Shown here piece after piece: positions 12,651 to 24,990 of a stretch of DNA of 64,000 bases. The stretch comes from Trema orientale (Eukaryota > Streptophyta > Magnoliopsida > Rosales > Cannabaceae), in contig JXTC01000152.1 of assembly GCA_002914845.1 (NCBI GenBank), positions 245,354-309,353 of the forward strand, read 5' to 3'. The notes under the pieces were generated by a model, which saw nothing but the letters and a program-made list of their open reading frames with translations, made no database searches and was not told the origin of the DNA. How positions within the stretch are numbered: position 1 is the first letter of the stretch; every line of letters starts with the position of its first letter. The position numbers and the translations under genes are program-made.

Positions 12651-12958
12651 AAAAAAAAAAAAAAAAGAAAAGAAAAGATCGCTTCTAAGTTCTAATACTC
12701 GATCTTTAAATTATTCTCTTTACAGGTTTTCACCCTCTCTCCTCTACATTCTATATCATTCTTTATAGTTTATTTCTCATAGTATGTCTCCACTCTCTAG
12801 TATTCTTCGTATTTTTTCAAAATCATTCACTTCTCTTCTTAGTTTTCTAGGTCTTGGATCTTTTTTTTTTTAGCGAGATCATACTTTTTTTTTTTTTTCT
12901 CTTTTGAGTAGATCGTGCATTTTTTTTTTTTACTAGATCATGTTTTTTCAACATATAT

Positions 12959-13375
12959 ATCCTAAAAATTTGAGAAATATATGGGTATAATATTATTGTG
13001 TGGTAATAAGTATGTTAAAGTAAATTTTTTTAAAATTTGATCTTTTATAAACCATCTAATTAGAAGAAAAAAAAACCCTTCCTAAGAGGTTTTTCCCCCT
13101 CAAGAAAAAAATAAAAGAGATAAATTATAGGTAGGATAAAGGAGTACATATTTTATGAGTAAATAATAATGAACAGCTCATATTACGGCCAGAAATCCAA
13201 AGCCATAACTTTTAATAATTTTAAGTAAAAATATAATAAAATATTAATTTCATTTAACAAATCCTAAAAATGTGGAAAAAATATGGGGTAATGTTACTAT
13301 GTGGTAATGATCATGTTATAGTAAATCTCATTAAAATTTGATCTTTTATAAGTCATACGTCTGATCAGAGTAAAA
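12959..13375. repeat. Diverged direct repeat pair around a short gypsy LTR scrap
   Basis: About 115 bp at 12959-13075 is repeated with many changes at 13259-13375 (both hold a TGTGGTAAT block and AAAATTTGATCTTTTATAA). Between them, 13191-13258 reads ATTACGGCCAGAAATCCAAAGCC and on, which resembles the terminal bases of the LTRs at 24991 and 30968. This looks like a scrambled, old LTR fragment of the same family. Confidence 0.5.
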
Positions 13376-13553
13376 ATGCCTCCTATGTGTAGATGAATTT
13401 TTGCCCAACTTATTCTAAAATTTTCTTATATATATTATAGAGTTATATATTCTAGGAGGATACTTTGTATTTTTTTTCTTAATTCCCTATGTTTTTTGGA
13501 TAGTTTGTAGTAGAGATTACTCTATTGATTTTATATCGTGTATATATATATAT

Positions 13554-13802
13554 GGGCATCAATACAGTAGGTATTATTTTTTACCTATGCGTTGGTATTA
13601 TTTTGCCTAATTAAAAATTATCACGCACGTTTTTTCATATTAAAATATGGAGAGAGAAATGTATTAAATAGTAATTATTTATTTTTATTATTATTTTTTT
13701 TCAACTACTCAAATTATTATAGCTCTTAGATGATAATCCAACGGCTAAAAATAAAAATACCTATAGATAAGTAAAAAAAAAAAACCTACTGGATTGGCAA
13801 CC
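13554..13802 (-). mobile_element. MITE family TA-1, copy B
   Basis: About 249 bp beginning GGGCATCAATACAGTAGGTA and ending with CCTACTGGATTGGCAACC, which are imperfect inverted repeats. The internal phrase CAACTACTCAAATTATTATAG is the reverse complement of the TTTGAGTAGTT block in copies A, C and D, so this copy is inverted relative to them. The left flank is a TATATATATATA tract. Confidence 0.75.
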
Positions 13803-14539
13803 ATATAAATCTTTACACATATTAATTAATGAGCTTTAATTGTTTATCATTATTTTTGCGAAAAAATTTCAAGTAACAATATCGTATCTAAGTATTATAG
13901 TGAAGAGTTCAGTATTGTTTGTACGAGAATTGTTGTTCACTAGCTACCGAAATTAGTTTAACTCTAATTTTATTTGAAGAGAAAAAAAGAAAAGAAAAAG
14001 GTTACGCTAAAATAAATTTAAAGAACTAATTAAAAGAATGTAAAACTAATCAACAAGGATGACGATTCAATGAACTAAAGACATATGATTTTCCATTTTA
14101 CTAAGATTAATCCTATTTAAATCTCCTAGTTTTCATTAAGAATAAGAAATTTATAAGCATTATATAAATCCATAGATATCTCTATTATATAACAAACTTA
14201 TGATATTTCAATTAGGATTTATTCGATTAGTATTTCTCAGTTACAAATCAAATTCCAAATCATGTAATTATTGATCAAGCAATTCACAAGCATTAAGAAT
14301 AAACTGAAATATATTCAATTAGAACAAAATATTAATTTATATAAACTAAAAGAATTTAAATATTCACAATCCAACTTTGATCATAATACTCTAGAAAAGA
14401 AAATTAGTTCATAGCTAAATTAAATAAAAAAACATTGTCTTAAATATGAAGAGTACGAAGAAGAAGAACTGTTGAGTAAAATTGAGTCGAAGCGCGCCTC
14501 TGTCTCCGGGTTGTGTTGTTTCTTTCATTCTCTCGAATC

Positions 14540-14572
<33 letters not shown>

Positions 14573-15395
14573 AAATGCTAAGAAAATTCGTCCAAATTAA
14601 ACTTTAAGAAGTGCTATCTATAGATTTTCAGCATAAAGCAGTGTTTTGAGAAAACTGGAATCTCTAGCGCTGCGACATTGAATTCCTACAACTGCAGCGC
14701 TGAGTTTCTACTTTTTCTTTTTCTTCTTCTTCTGTCGTTTGGTGCAGAGGTTTAATAACACCAACGTTGTGGCGCTAGCTTCTTGGAACCCCAGGCGGCG
14801 CCTTCTAGTTGTTAATCTTTAAGATTCCAGCTTTTATTTAGTTACTTCTAAATCTCCACCAAAGTTTACCAACAGCTTCAAACCTACAAACTAAGATTAA
14901 ATACACCTAAAAATTAATATTAAGACGCGAGAAATAACAAAAAAATTAAGTTAACGATACGTTATTAATTGAGTATATACTCAACTTATCAATTATCCTC
15001 TTAATTGCTTGTAATTCGAATTGGGTGGAGCTTTGAGAGATAGATGCAGCTATGGTTCTACATGGATATATGATTCTTCTTGATCTATTAATTCTTAGAT
15101 GAAGCTGAGAATGGCCCAATAGGACAACGAGAAATGAAATTTATAGTTGCCGGGGCTAAACAAGAGACAATAACCCTTCTTAAACTCAGGCAAATTAAGA
15201 AAGACAAGAGACAATAATCCTTCTTAAACTCAGGCAAATTTATAGTTAGTTCTCTTTACAATGTTAGTCCAGAATTGGTATATTGTGCGTGCCTTTTGCC
15301 TCTTCTTACTTTTTTTCTTCTTGTTTTGTTTTGACACTGTTTTCTTCTTTTTTGAATAAATTAGCTTTCTCTTGAGGCTTGTTTCTCTTTTTGCC

Positions 15396-15432
<37 letters not shown>

Positions 15433-15990
15433 TTTGTTTTTTCTTGCTTTCGTTTGACCTGTTTTCTTCTTCTTAGAATAAATTAGCCTTCTCTTAAGAA
15501 TTTGCTTAAAAAAAAATCAACACGTTTAATTGGACGGCAAGGTATTATTAAATATTATCAGTTAAAATTTAGCTTGATGTTTTTCAATAATTTAGACATA
15601 CATATACCGGTGGGTCTTTCACCGAAATTTAAAGCTTTAATTATCTTCTCCAAAGTCCAACTGCTCTCTTCTCTCCGACCCTATAACATGCGTTTTTTCG
15701 GTAGTGATTTGAGTAGAAATGAATACTAATAAATTAATAATGAGACAAATGTGTACGTATAGAGTAAAGGAGATGAATTTCTTTAAGCAAAGTTGAATGT
15801 GACCACGATTTTCTTGTCTAATAACACTAGCCATTGATCAGTTTGAATCCACGTGGGAAAGATTAAATCACACCAACCAATCAACCAACACGTACGTACG
15901 GAAAACAAGTTAAAGGGTGAGCCATGTTGTTAGCCGCCATGCCCAAATTATCGGTCAAAAGCTAGATAGATAGCTAGCTATAGCTAGTAC
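13803..15990. other. Intergenic DNA with simple repeats, no gene recognised
   Basis: Contains a (CT)n tract at 14541-14571 and a (TTA)n tract at about 15399-15431. Two T-rich phrases around the TTA tract (about 15360 and 15480) repeat each other loosely, ending in AATAAATTAGC. The 14.45-14.8 kb part is less AT-rich and might be a piece of an old LTR or leader, but I cannot assign it. Confidence 0.45.
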
Positions 15991-16513
15991 CCTTATAAAG
16001 TTAGACGACGTGAGTACGTACCCTTTTTAACTTTTTTTTGGGGGTGGTGTTTAAACATCGTTTGATTTTAACGTTTTCTTTTTAAAATAAAAAAATAAAA
16101 GAAAAACATTATCGATCGATCTCACATAATTATTCACGAAACTAGGGCAAACCTACACCTAGACGTCCCTCGTTTAGTGTGTATCTCCATTTGTCATTCG
16201 CTCATTGGATGCTGCATCATCACGTAATGCTCATCTCATTTCATCAGGGGAGTACGAGTGTGGGGACCCAACTCTCCTTTCCTTTATCCCAAGTGATGAA
16301 ACAATGACGATACTCGCGGTAGACTCGGATCCTGTCTCTTCCAAGTTTTATTTTTATTTTTATTTAATCATTAAAAAAAAAACACACACATTTCTTCAGA
16401 CACCTTTAACAATCCAAACACACACACACTCTTTCTCTCTCTCTTAAAATTAAGTGACTATACTGAGAGAGTGCCTCTCTCTCTCTCTTTCTCTCTAGTC
16501 TTTAGTGATAAAA
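15991..16513 (+). promoter_or_regulatory. Upstream region and CT-rich leader of the trihelix gene
   Basis: A TATA-like CCTTATAAAG occurs at 15991-16000, just after a GCTAGATAGATAGCTAGCTA palindromic stretch. The bases before the ATG (about 16430-16505) are rich in CT repeats, typical of plant 5' leaders. If this TATA box is used the leader would be about 480 bases, unless spliced. The transcription start is not visible from sequence alone. Confidence 0.35.
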
Positions 16514-19242
16514 ATGGATGATCATGAGTACGGAGGGATACCGGCGGATTTCCGGCAGCTGATGGCGGCGGCGGCGGCGAGAACGGAGCAGCAGCTAATA
16601 GCCAGCTCAGGAAGGGGACACGTGGCAGAGCCATATTCATCATCAGTTCAAGGGCGGAATGTCATCATGGCTCACAACAATAACAATTACTTGCAGCAGT
16701 CTTACCCGACACTGGGTGCGGGCTTGGTGGATCATTTCGGGTCGGGTCATCATCGTAATCATAATCGTTTCTCAGTTAGCAGTACTACTAACACTGCTTC
16801 AAACGGCGTCGCATTGTATCATCATGAGTTGGAGAGTAGTACTAGTGGTGTTCGTGGAGGAGGAGGTGGTGGTGGTGGTGGTGATGGTGGAGGATTATGG
16901 CCGATTAATAATAATAGTATTGGGAATTATGAGAACAATAATTATAGTTACAATTATAATGAAGAAGGGAATAACACAAGTAGATGGCCAAGACAGGAGA
17001 CTCTTACTCTCCTTGAGATTCGATCTCGTCTTAATTCAAGGTTTAAGGATACTAATCAGAAGGGACCTCTCTGGGATCAAATTTCTAGGTATCTATCAAA
17101 AACCCTAATTTCTATTTTTCCAAATTTTTTTGTTTCTTAATTAACTAATTAAACGCGTTTATTATTCGCTAAGACATGATTTGGTATATATAATTATGTT
17201 TTCTGTTTTCAATTCTTCTTCTTCTTCCTCTATATCCTTTTTAAATATATAAATTTCAAAGCTTAATTTGGATTATAATCTATACAATTATTGTTTTGCT
17301 TGAGTTCTTCAAAATGAAAACCTAGTTCAAGTGCAGATACACATACATTGGACATAGGTCTTTTTTCTTCATTTTTATTTTTTAACTTCTGTTTTTTCCT
17401 TTTTGGGGTCCATTTTTTTTTTTTTTTTTTTCTGGTTTGTCATGCAAAAATATGGCTAGCTAGAGCCATCCTTTTGCTTGGTGTTTTTTCTTTTCTTTAA
17501 AATCAATATCTATAATATTACAAAACATTTTCAAGAAGCACACACTTCTATATTTGACATACCCAATTATGATTATTTAATTTGTGTAAATTAAGGAGCA
17601 AAATGATGCTAAACTTGGACATATGAGGCTATTTAAGTACTATATGTGTACAAAACACTACCATATGTTCTATTTCTTAAATAATTAAGTATATAGACAT
17701 ACACAAAAATTGTCCTCCCGGCGCTAATATTACAATAATAGACTATATATTGAAAACAAGCAACTGAACCTTAGTCTTTATTTCTTTCTTAATTCTCAGC
17801 CCTTAAATGCCCTTCATGATCTTAATCGGGCCTTTTTATGGCCAATTAACTAACATAAATAATCTTGTGTTTTCTTGCTTGATAATATATATAGGATAAT
17901 GGCGGAGGAACATGGCTACCAGAGGAGTGGGAAAAAATGCAAAGAGAAATTTGAGAACTTGTACAAATACTACAAGAAAACCAAGGAAGGTAAAGCTGGG
18001 AGACAAGATGGGAAGCACTACAGGTTCTTTCGACAGCTCGAAGCCATTTACGGAGATCAAAGTATCAATCAACCCTCAGTCCTAGAAACTTATCTCGGTA
18101 GAAACACTCTTCTTCATACCGAACTTGAGAGCCAAGAGCTTAATCATGATCATCACCATGACCCCAATAAGCTATCCGAGAGCCTTAGTTTCTCCATTAA
18201 TAATTCAAGTGAGTTCGAAACTTCATCTTCCGACTATAATAATGAAGATCGTCATGATCATTCCGGTATTGCGCCTGTTTTTAAGATGAATAATACTAAT
18301 GATCATGGATTAATAATGGATCAGAAGATGAAAGGTATAATAAGGCCGAGGAACAAGAGCAGCTGGAAAGTAAAGGTTGAAGAGTTTGTGGATTCTCAGA
18401 TGAAGAAAATTATGGTGACACAAGAGACTTGGATGGAGAAAATGTTGAAGAGTGTCATAGATAAAGAGGAAGAGAGAGTAGCCAAAGAAGAAGAATGGAG
18501 GAAGCAAGAGGCCGCTCGATTTGATCAAGAGGTTAGTGAATTCTGGTCTAAGGAGAAAGCTTGGGTTGAAGCTCGAGATGCTGCGTTAATGGGTGCTTTG
18601 AACAAGTTTACTTCTGGAAATAAGGGATCATCATTGCTAGAATTGCCGCCTTTTCCTGAAAGAATGCTCTCAAGGGATCATATAACTAGGAAAGACACGA
18701 CAAGCTATGTTAATTATAATAATCATAGATGGAATGAAGAGGAGATTTCAAGCTTAGTAGAACTGATCAGATCATGTAATAGCTTGGAAGCGACGTCTTT
18801 CCAAGGAACAAGTGTTGTTGTTTGGGAGGAAATAGCTTCAAAAATGGTTTGTTTGGGGTTTGATAGAAGTGCAGCCGAGTGTAAAGAGAAGTGGGAGAGC
18901 TTAAGTGTTTATGTTAGAATGACAAATGAGTGTAAGAAAAATCGGAGAGAAGATTACAAAACCAGTGGTACTGGCTGTTATTACTTCGATCATGATCGTC
19001 AAGATAATCGTGAGGGCTATCATCATGATCAAGATCAAAGTCTGAAACAAGGGCATGATCATCAGAGGATTATGGGACTTCAACTGATGGATGAAGGCCT
19101 TTCACCTTCAAGTAATTCCAATGTAGGCACATCCCAGATGCATCCTAGTAACTGCTTTCACCTTCTGTTTGGAGAGGGAGAAAATTTGTGGGAAAAGTAT
19201 GGTACTATGAAGCTCAGTAAAGATAAGATCAACCAATTATAA
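16514..19242 (+). CDS. PTL: Trihelix transcription factor, PETAL LOSS-like (two exons)
   Basis: Exons 16514-17088 and 17895-19242 join to 640 residues. The 806-bp intron has GT..AG ends (TTCTAG/GTATC and ATATAG/GATAAT) and is phase 2, splitting Arg192. The first trihelix (GT) domain spans about residues 157-246 (RWPRQETLTLLEIRSRL before the intron; GYQRSGKKCKEKFENLYKYY and GRQDGKHYRFFRQLEA after it). The second spans about 470-557 (HRWNEEEISSLVELI, then RSAAECKEKWESL). A charged central helix at about 350-430 separates them, as in GT-2/PTL proteins. Low-complexity Asn, His and Gly runs occur (nine Gly in a row near 115-123). The N-terminal IPADFRQLM resembles that of Arabidopsis PTL, a nuclear regulator of sepal separation and petal initiation; that role is family knowledge, not shown here. 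The ATG at 16514 is the first in frame. A GTL1-type relative cannot be fully excluded. Confidence 0.88.
17089..17894 (+). other. Intron of the trihelix gene
   Basis: T-rich throughout, with a long poly-T run near 17410-17432. It lies inside the first DNA-binding domain, after the residues WDQIS. I see no transposon or ORF inside it. Confidence 0.85.
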
Positions 19243-20604
19243 CAAGTAAGAAATGTTAATTTAAGATAATAGTCTATAAGTTTTTAATTATGATCGTTAT
19301 TGTAGATACTTAATTGACCTCTGTTAATTAAGTTAAATCATAGCAGAGACTACCAATTAATTATTATGTCGGTTAAGAGCAGCAGCATGCATATTTGTTT
19401 GTCATGTGTAAGAAAACATATGTTGACTTGACATCTATCTCTTCTAAGCTAGAAATTCATGCCGGAGTTCAACAAATTACCTGAACTGTTATTTATTTAC
19501 TTTAATTTCCATCTTTGTCTATAACCTGTACTTTGACTGATTTACTGAAATAAATGCATGTGTAACTAATATCAGTGAGTGGCTGTAAGTTTGACAACTT
19601 TTTTCAATTTTTATAAACTACTGGGTTTTGATTATCATCTTGATTATCTTCGTTTCCCGTATCATAAGTTTGAAATGTATATGTGTCCTTGTCTTAAAGT
19701 ATCTAAATAATTGTGAGAAGTCATATGTTATTATTATTTTAAAAATTCTCTCTAGGAAAATGAAGGGTATAATTTGTCCTAAGCGAATTATAGTTGCTTA
19801 CGTGTAGTGTTTTAATGTTTCTTATGTATTTGATGATGTAATAACGTAATAACGTGAACAATTAATTAATTGGAGGAAAAAGAAGTACCACTCACATGAG
19901 TAGTATTATCGATTAGCTTTCAATAATTAAACTATGATTATAGTACTATTGTATGATTAATTTCCTTTTTCCTCTTTACGTTATATGCTTGAATACACAT
20001 TGATTGAGTAGTACTACAGTATATGAGGCCTTAGTACAGTCTATTAGTATAAGTAATTCAAAAGAGTTGTCGCACCTCTACGACAAGGCTATTGCCAAAA
20101 GATTCACTAACACGGCAAAGTGAATTCCATGCATGGTGAACTCATAAATGATCTGTTTGTTCTATTATTTTGCCTCATAAATACACGTGTGTCTCGATCT
20201 CTGTGTATATACATTTATGAAGTACTATTCTAGTACCGTATACATCATATGTGATCGCAACTGTTGTAGGAAATACTATTTTGTTACTTATTTTGGCTTA
20301 AATGTATAGTAGGACACAATAGCATCAATTTTGCTTCCAATTGCTGATTTGGAAAGTTGCCCTACAAGGCTGTGGGGATAGCTCAGCCGTTCTTTTATTC
20401 TGTCCATAGAACGGGAACGGGATAAATGCCTCTTCAATTCCTATTAAGAAACTAGAAGTAGTAAAGAAATGTTTGGTCATGAAATGAATCTTGTAGTGAT
20501 TACTGTGTAAGAGTCCTAGAATACAATCAGTTAGTAACAAACTGATCTTAATAGAATGTAAACTACATCAATGAATGAGAGACATGTGGCAAGCTAACAT
20601 AACC
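19243..20604. other. Trihelix 3' flank and intergenic DNA
   Basis: An AATAAA at 19549-19554 lies about 310 bases after the stop codon and is a plausible polyadenylation signal for the trihelix gene. Beyond about 19.6 kb the stretch is featureless AT-rich DNA; no coding sequence is recognised. Confidence 0.35.
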
Positions 20605-20788
20605 ACCATTTCTGTACGCTAACATTAATTCCTCTTCAATCTCAAAGTACTTAGAGACTCTACTTTGAGTTTGCTTCTTAACTCAAAGAATCGATAACCA
20701 TTTCTGTACGCTAACATCTATTCCTCTTCAATCTCAAAGTACTTAGAGACTCTACTTTGAGTTTGCTTCTTAACTCAAAGAATCGATA
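20605..20788. repeat. 92-bp tandem duplication with an internal hairpin
   Basis: Units 20605-20696 and 20697-20788 are almost identical. Each contains CTCAAAGTA, 11 bases, then TACTTTGAG, a perfect 9-bp inverted repeat. The array sits at the downstream end of the minus-strand copia remnant. Another duplicated phrase, TTGGAATATGCCTAACCTC, occurs at about 20841 and 21052, so this remnant has been rearranged by local duplication more than once. Confidence 0.85.
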
Positions 20789-21905
20789 ACTTGTATATAA
20801 TGGCCTCGGTGAGAATGTCAGCTACTTGATCAAGAGATATTGGAATATGCCTAACCTCAATGCTACCCCAAAGAACTTTTTCACTAAGAGAGTACAGATC
20901 TAGTTCAGTATGCTTTGTGTGTTCATGTTGAAGATTTGGAACAAGGATCGAGTACAATACTGAGGCTACTACACCACAATACTGAAGGATTCATTTTAGG
21001 CACTTGTAACTCTGCAAACAACAAGTAATGCAGGTAATTTCAACAACTCCTATTGGAATATGCCTAACCTCAATGCTACCCCAAAGAAATATTGTAAACT
21101 CCTATTTACCATACGCCAATGAGACTTCAATGGAATCAGCATAAACAAATAGACTCTATCGACAGAAAGCACAATTTTTTGGCCTGGTAATTGTAGCAAA
21201 CTGCAATGCTCTTGCAAATTTGGACAATAGGATCATTCCCATATAACCAAATTACTTTTACCCACTAGTCATTGAAGTATTGATCACTTTGGCATATTGC
21301 CTCGATGCTCGACATAGCAAGTTTGTGATGGACTTTATCTGTGATAGGTGAAACCTTTCATTGGTGTGAGTAACCTAGATACCCATAAATAGTTGATGTC
21401 CCAAGTCTTTGAGAGCAAAGGAATGATTCAAACTAGCTACCAGATTAGCAACATCTTGAGAACCAATCCTGACAAAGATATCATCAACATATAGACTAGC
21501 ATGTAGGTTGAATGCCTAGGTATTATTTTATAAAAACAAGGACTGGTCAGATTTAGCTGACTTGATAAAGTACCATAAAGCTTATCGAACCAAGCTCTTA
21601 GAGCCTGTTTCAATCTCAAAAGAGCTTTGAGAAGCCTACAAACCAAATAAGGTAAGTACTTGAGGACATTGACAAAACCAGAAGGTTGATATCCATGAAC
21701 ACAAACTCCTTGGAATGTCTTTTGTAAAGGCATTATTCACATCTAATGGATCAGCAGATTGTAATTGGTTTAACCACAGTACTAAATGTCTTATCAAAGT
21801 CAAAACTAACAACTCGATGAAATCTTTGGCAACCAAATACATCTTCTACTTATGGATTGTGCCATATTCTATATTCTTCTTCACCTTAAATACCTTTTTA
21901 AATTT
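20775..21905 (-). pseudogene. Ty1/copia reverse transcriptase-RNase H remnant
   Basis: On the minus strand, pieces in several frames follow copia pol order. At about 21905-21800: FKVKKNIEYGTIHK, then LVAKDF. At 21780-21740: PLDVNNAF. At 21650-21560: VCRLLKALLRLKQALRAWFDKLYG. Near 21490: a broken YVDD-like region. After a gap, at 20930-20790: HTKHTELDLYSLSEKV and EVRHIPISLDQVADILTEA from the RNase H end. Gag, protease and integrase are absent and no LTRs were identified. It is many times frameshifted and non-functional. Confidence 0.8.
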
Positions 21906-22369
21906 TGTAGTTTGTTTATCAGCAAGTAGATTTATTGTAACAGGTACTTTTGAACTCACGGGCCACCACTTAAACCCATTATCTTTCCAGAAGATACCCG
22001 ATATGGGACAACAAATATAACACTACTAGGTTTCACCTAAAAGTGCTAGCCTGATAGTACTTTTGGGCTTATGGATCATCGCTTAAATACCCATAATCTT
22101 CCCTAAATATACCCGATATGAGACTTGATACGTTATAACTCCTCTCTCATGGTCACTTTCCAATTTTAATCATGCAAAGCTTCAGTAATAGTAGTAGGCT
22201 TTCCAGAGGTGACAAACAATCTAGACTTATGGATCCCCGATTTAAATCTAGTTTGTGTCACGCGGGTGTAGTCTTGGTAATTAGAAGAAAGCGCCAGTAC
22301 AATTATAGATGGGTTAATCCAAATTTTTACACTATGTTAGTGGCCAAAAGTTTCAAGTAGAAACAAAGT

Positions 22370-23590
22370 ATTAGACCAATTTTATGCGTTTGCACCTACG
22401 GCTACATTAACATTCATAACAGTATCAATGGGCCATTGCTATTGCATCAGGATATTATTGTATGTGAATCAAATGGGTGTTTAACTTCTCTCCTTAACCG
22501 TGATGATATTGATAAAGAAATATACATAGAACAATCTGAAGGTTTGTATCGCTTGGAAATGAAGAAAAAGTTTGCAAGTTAATAGTCATTTCAAGCACAA
22601 AAAAAATGGCATGAAAATTTTGATTTTACGGAATGGTTTCAAACATAATAATGCTAATAAGTGCATTTATTCTAAAATTTACAAATGATTGTAATGTGAT
22701 TATTTGCTTGTATGTATTGATGATTTGCTAATTCTTGTAACTAATATATATATATATATATATATGAAAGATGTATATGATACTCTGAAGTATTTAACTT
22801 CAGAATTTAAAATGAAAGATGTTGGTGAACTGGATATATAATTAAGAGTATCAAAATTAAAAAGCATAGTGGGTAATTCATTATGTCAATCTCATGACAT
22901 TATTAAAATCAAAATGCAATAGGAATTACCCAAATGATTCTAGATTTAAAAATACAAGAAAATTCTGGTCGAGCAGTTGTACAACTTGAATATGTAAATG
23001 CAATAGGAAGCTTGAAGTATGCTATGCATTGTATAAGACTAGATATAGCCTTCATTGTTAGCAACAAGCAATCCTAGTACACATCATTGAAAAGTAATTG
23101 GGAGAATACTTGGTTATCTTCGAAGAACTTAGAATTTAAGATTTTTTTTGTTATGAGTTTCCAACAGTACTAGAAAGTATTTGGATGTGAACCAATGCTA
23201 GTGGCAATAAATCCACAATTTAGTGGATGCTGTAGCCAAAGGAGCTATTTGGGCATCTAAGAAAGAAGCATGGAGCTAGAGTTTACAACATTATAACAGC
23301 ATCAAGCAAAAAGCAAAATAGTTGAGAAAATATAAATTTGTGGCCACAATTGACGTCATATATTTCTTTGTATTTTGATAGTTAAGCTACTTTGTCTAAA
23401 GCATATAATACGATTTATAACAGAAAGTCTAAACAAATTAGCTTGAGAAATGAATATGTCGAAAAATTAATAAGAGATGGTGTGACCACAATTATTTATG
23501 TTAGGTCGAATAAGAAAATAGTAGATCCTTATAAAAGGTCTATCAAGAAGTATTAGTATAGGAGACATCTAGTGGAATGAGATTGAAACA
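22370..23590 (+). pseudogene. Second Ty1/copia reverse transcriptase-RNase H remnant, plus strand
   Basis: Frame-shifted pieces in order: RDDIDKEIYIEQSEG (near 22510), a KKWHENFDF-like block (near 22600), IICLYVCIDDLLIL-like active-site region (near 22700-22735, YVDD altered), MKDVYDTLKYLTSEFKMKDVG (22765-22830), AIGSLKYAMHCIRLDIAF (near 23000), and the pol C-terminus LRNEYVEKLIRDGVTTII followed by YVRSNKKIVDP (23440-23530). This is a different copia lineage from the minus-strand remnant directly to its left. It has several stops and no LTRs were found. A TA microsatellite interrupts it at about 22744-22764. Confidence 0.8.
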
Positions 23591-24443
23591 TCTACTAAAT
23601 ATATAACCCATGAGTCATCCTAGCGCTAGTCGAGAATATCGACCTCAATACAAGTTGTGATTTCAGATGATGAGGCGGAGCAAATAGTTAAAAATATTAA
23701 TATTAATGTGGCTAATAAGATTTTTGGATATGCTACTAATAAGATAGTGGGAGCAAATTCTGAGGCAAGATTCCCTTGGTCAGAAATGAGGATACTATTA
23801 AAAAACATCATATTGAGGATCACTTTGATAACATGGATTATAATAGCTCAGCTAACAAGAAAGCCATTGTCCTCGATGAATTGCCTACTCTGGTTGAAAA
23901 TTAATGGTTTTTCTCTTATGATTTGGTTGAAGGTGCTTCAGTTATTTATCATTCTCCTCCTACTATTGTAATTTGACTCCAATGGGGCTTCGAGAACAAA
24001 TGCAACCACGGTTCCACGTGGCTATAATTCTTGGAACATGTTCTTGGAAGAAGCTGAAGACGGCTGATCAACAATTGTAACACGACTGAGAAACTATCAT
24101 TCTTAATCTTAAGTGAAAGATACAAATGTTCTCTCTCATAATATTAGGCCTTGAGTTGGTTAAAAAAAAAACTTTCAAATGGTAGTTGCGTCTCTCCTTT
24201 CATTCTTTTCTTTTTAATTTGATTCTTTTATTTTGCCTCCCCTTGAGGTTTTGCATATATTAAAAAATTAAAAAAAAAAGTACTGAAACCATCTTCTAAA
24301 GAAACACCAGTGATGGTAGCCTAACTTTGTAATATTATTACCACTATTCTTAAGTTTAATGAGTAATAATAATTGTAATTGATATGTGATTAGGTAGGCA
24401 CTTAAATCTTACTTGTGTCCATTTCACGATGATCACTAATAAT
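23591..24443. other. Intergenic DNA, possibly old retrotransposon sequence
   Basis: A plus-strand reading at 23657-23971 begins MISDDEAEQIVKNININ but matches no family I know. Because it lies right after copia remnants it may be LTR or untranslated element sequence. There is no other signal. Confidence 0.35.
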
Positions 24444-24738
24444 CACTACAAAAAAATCACATTTAATTACACGTTTTTTAGTCACAACAAATAATTTCTT
24501 GTAACTAAAAGATGATATTTAGTCATAAGTTGTCACTAATATTCTTTTAGTCACAGCTTTTGTTTATGGTCATGAATGATTAAAAGTACATTTAGTCACA
24601 ACAAATTGTCGTTTTTGTGATTAAAATTTTTAATCACGAACTTTTCACGACATATAGATAATGACATTTTTCAGTCACAAATTTATTTACTTTTAGTCAC
24701 GATTTTTGTTGTCACTAAAACTAAGATTTTTTGTAGTG
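24444..24738. mobile_element. CACTA-type MITE, 295 bp
   Basis: Begins CACTACAAAAAAATC and ends GATTTTTTGTAGTG, perfect inverted ends of the CACTA (En/Spm) type. It is flanked by a 3-bp TSD AAT (24441-24443 and 24739-24741), as expected for that superfamily. The interior carries many short TTTAGTCAC-like motifs in both orientations, resembling subterminal transposase-binding repeats. No coding capacity; a non-autonomous derivative. Confidence 0.92.
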
Positions 24739-24990
24739 AATGACTACAAAGTTAGAACTCTTACTGAAGTTCAAGTATTCTAATTTTAGTGTCTTAAGTA
24801 GCTAAACTCATGTAGCTAGCCAACTTTACCTATATGAAAATAGGAAATGGTTTATAGTTTCTAACAAGAATTTGTGGCAGTCGTGTAAATATTGATGAAG
24901 CCATGATGTAGCACAAACATAATAGTGCTATAATGAAATATATGTGTAAGTAAGGAATTAAAATATATAGCCTATTTGAAATTTAGTAAG

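Noticed and set aside
16205..16447. 80-residue reading upstream of the trihelix gene
   Set aside because: Its first codon is TTG, it has no recognisable domain and it ends in simple CACACA/CTCTCT sequence; it is more likely leader or promoter.
16659..17108. 149-residue plus-strand reading in another frame of trihelix exon 1
   Set aside because: Val/Ile runs arise from CAT/GTT repeats read out of frame; the trihelix frame has the domain.
20775..23590. A single copia element spanning both RT remnants
   Set aside because: The two remnants are in opposite orientations and their conserved motifs belong to different copia lineages, so they are separate insertions.
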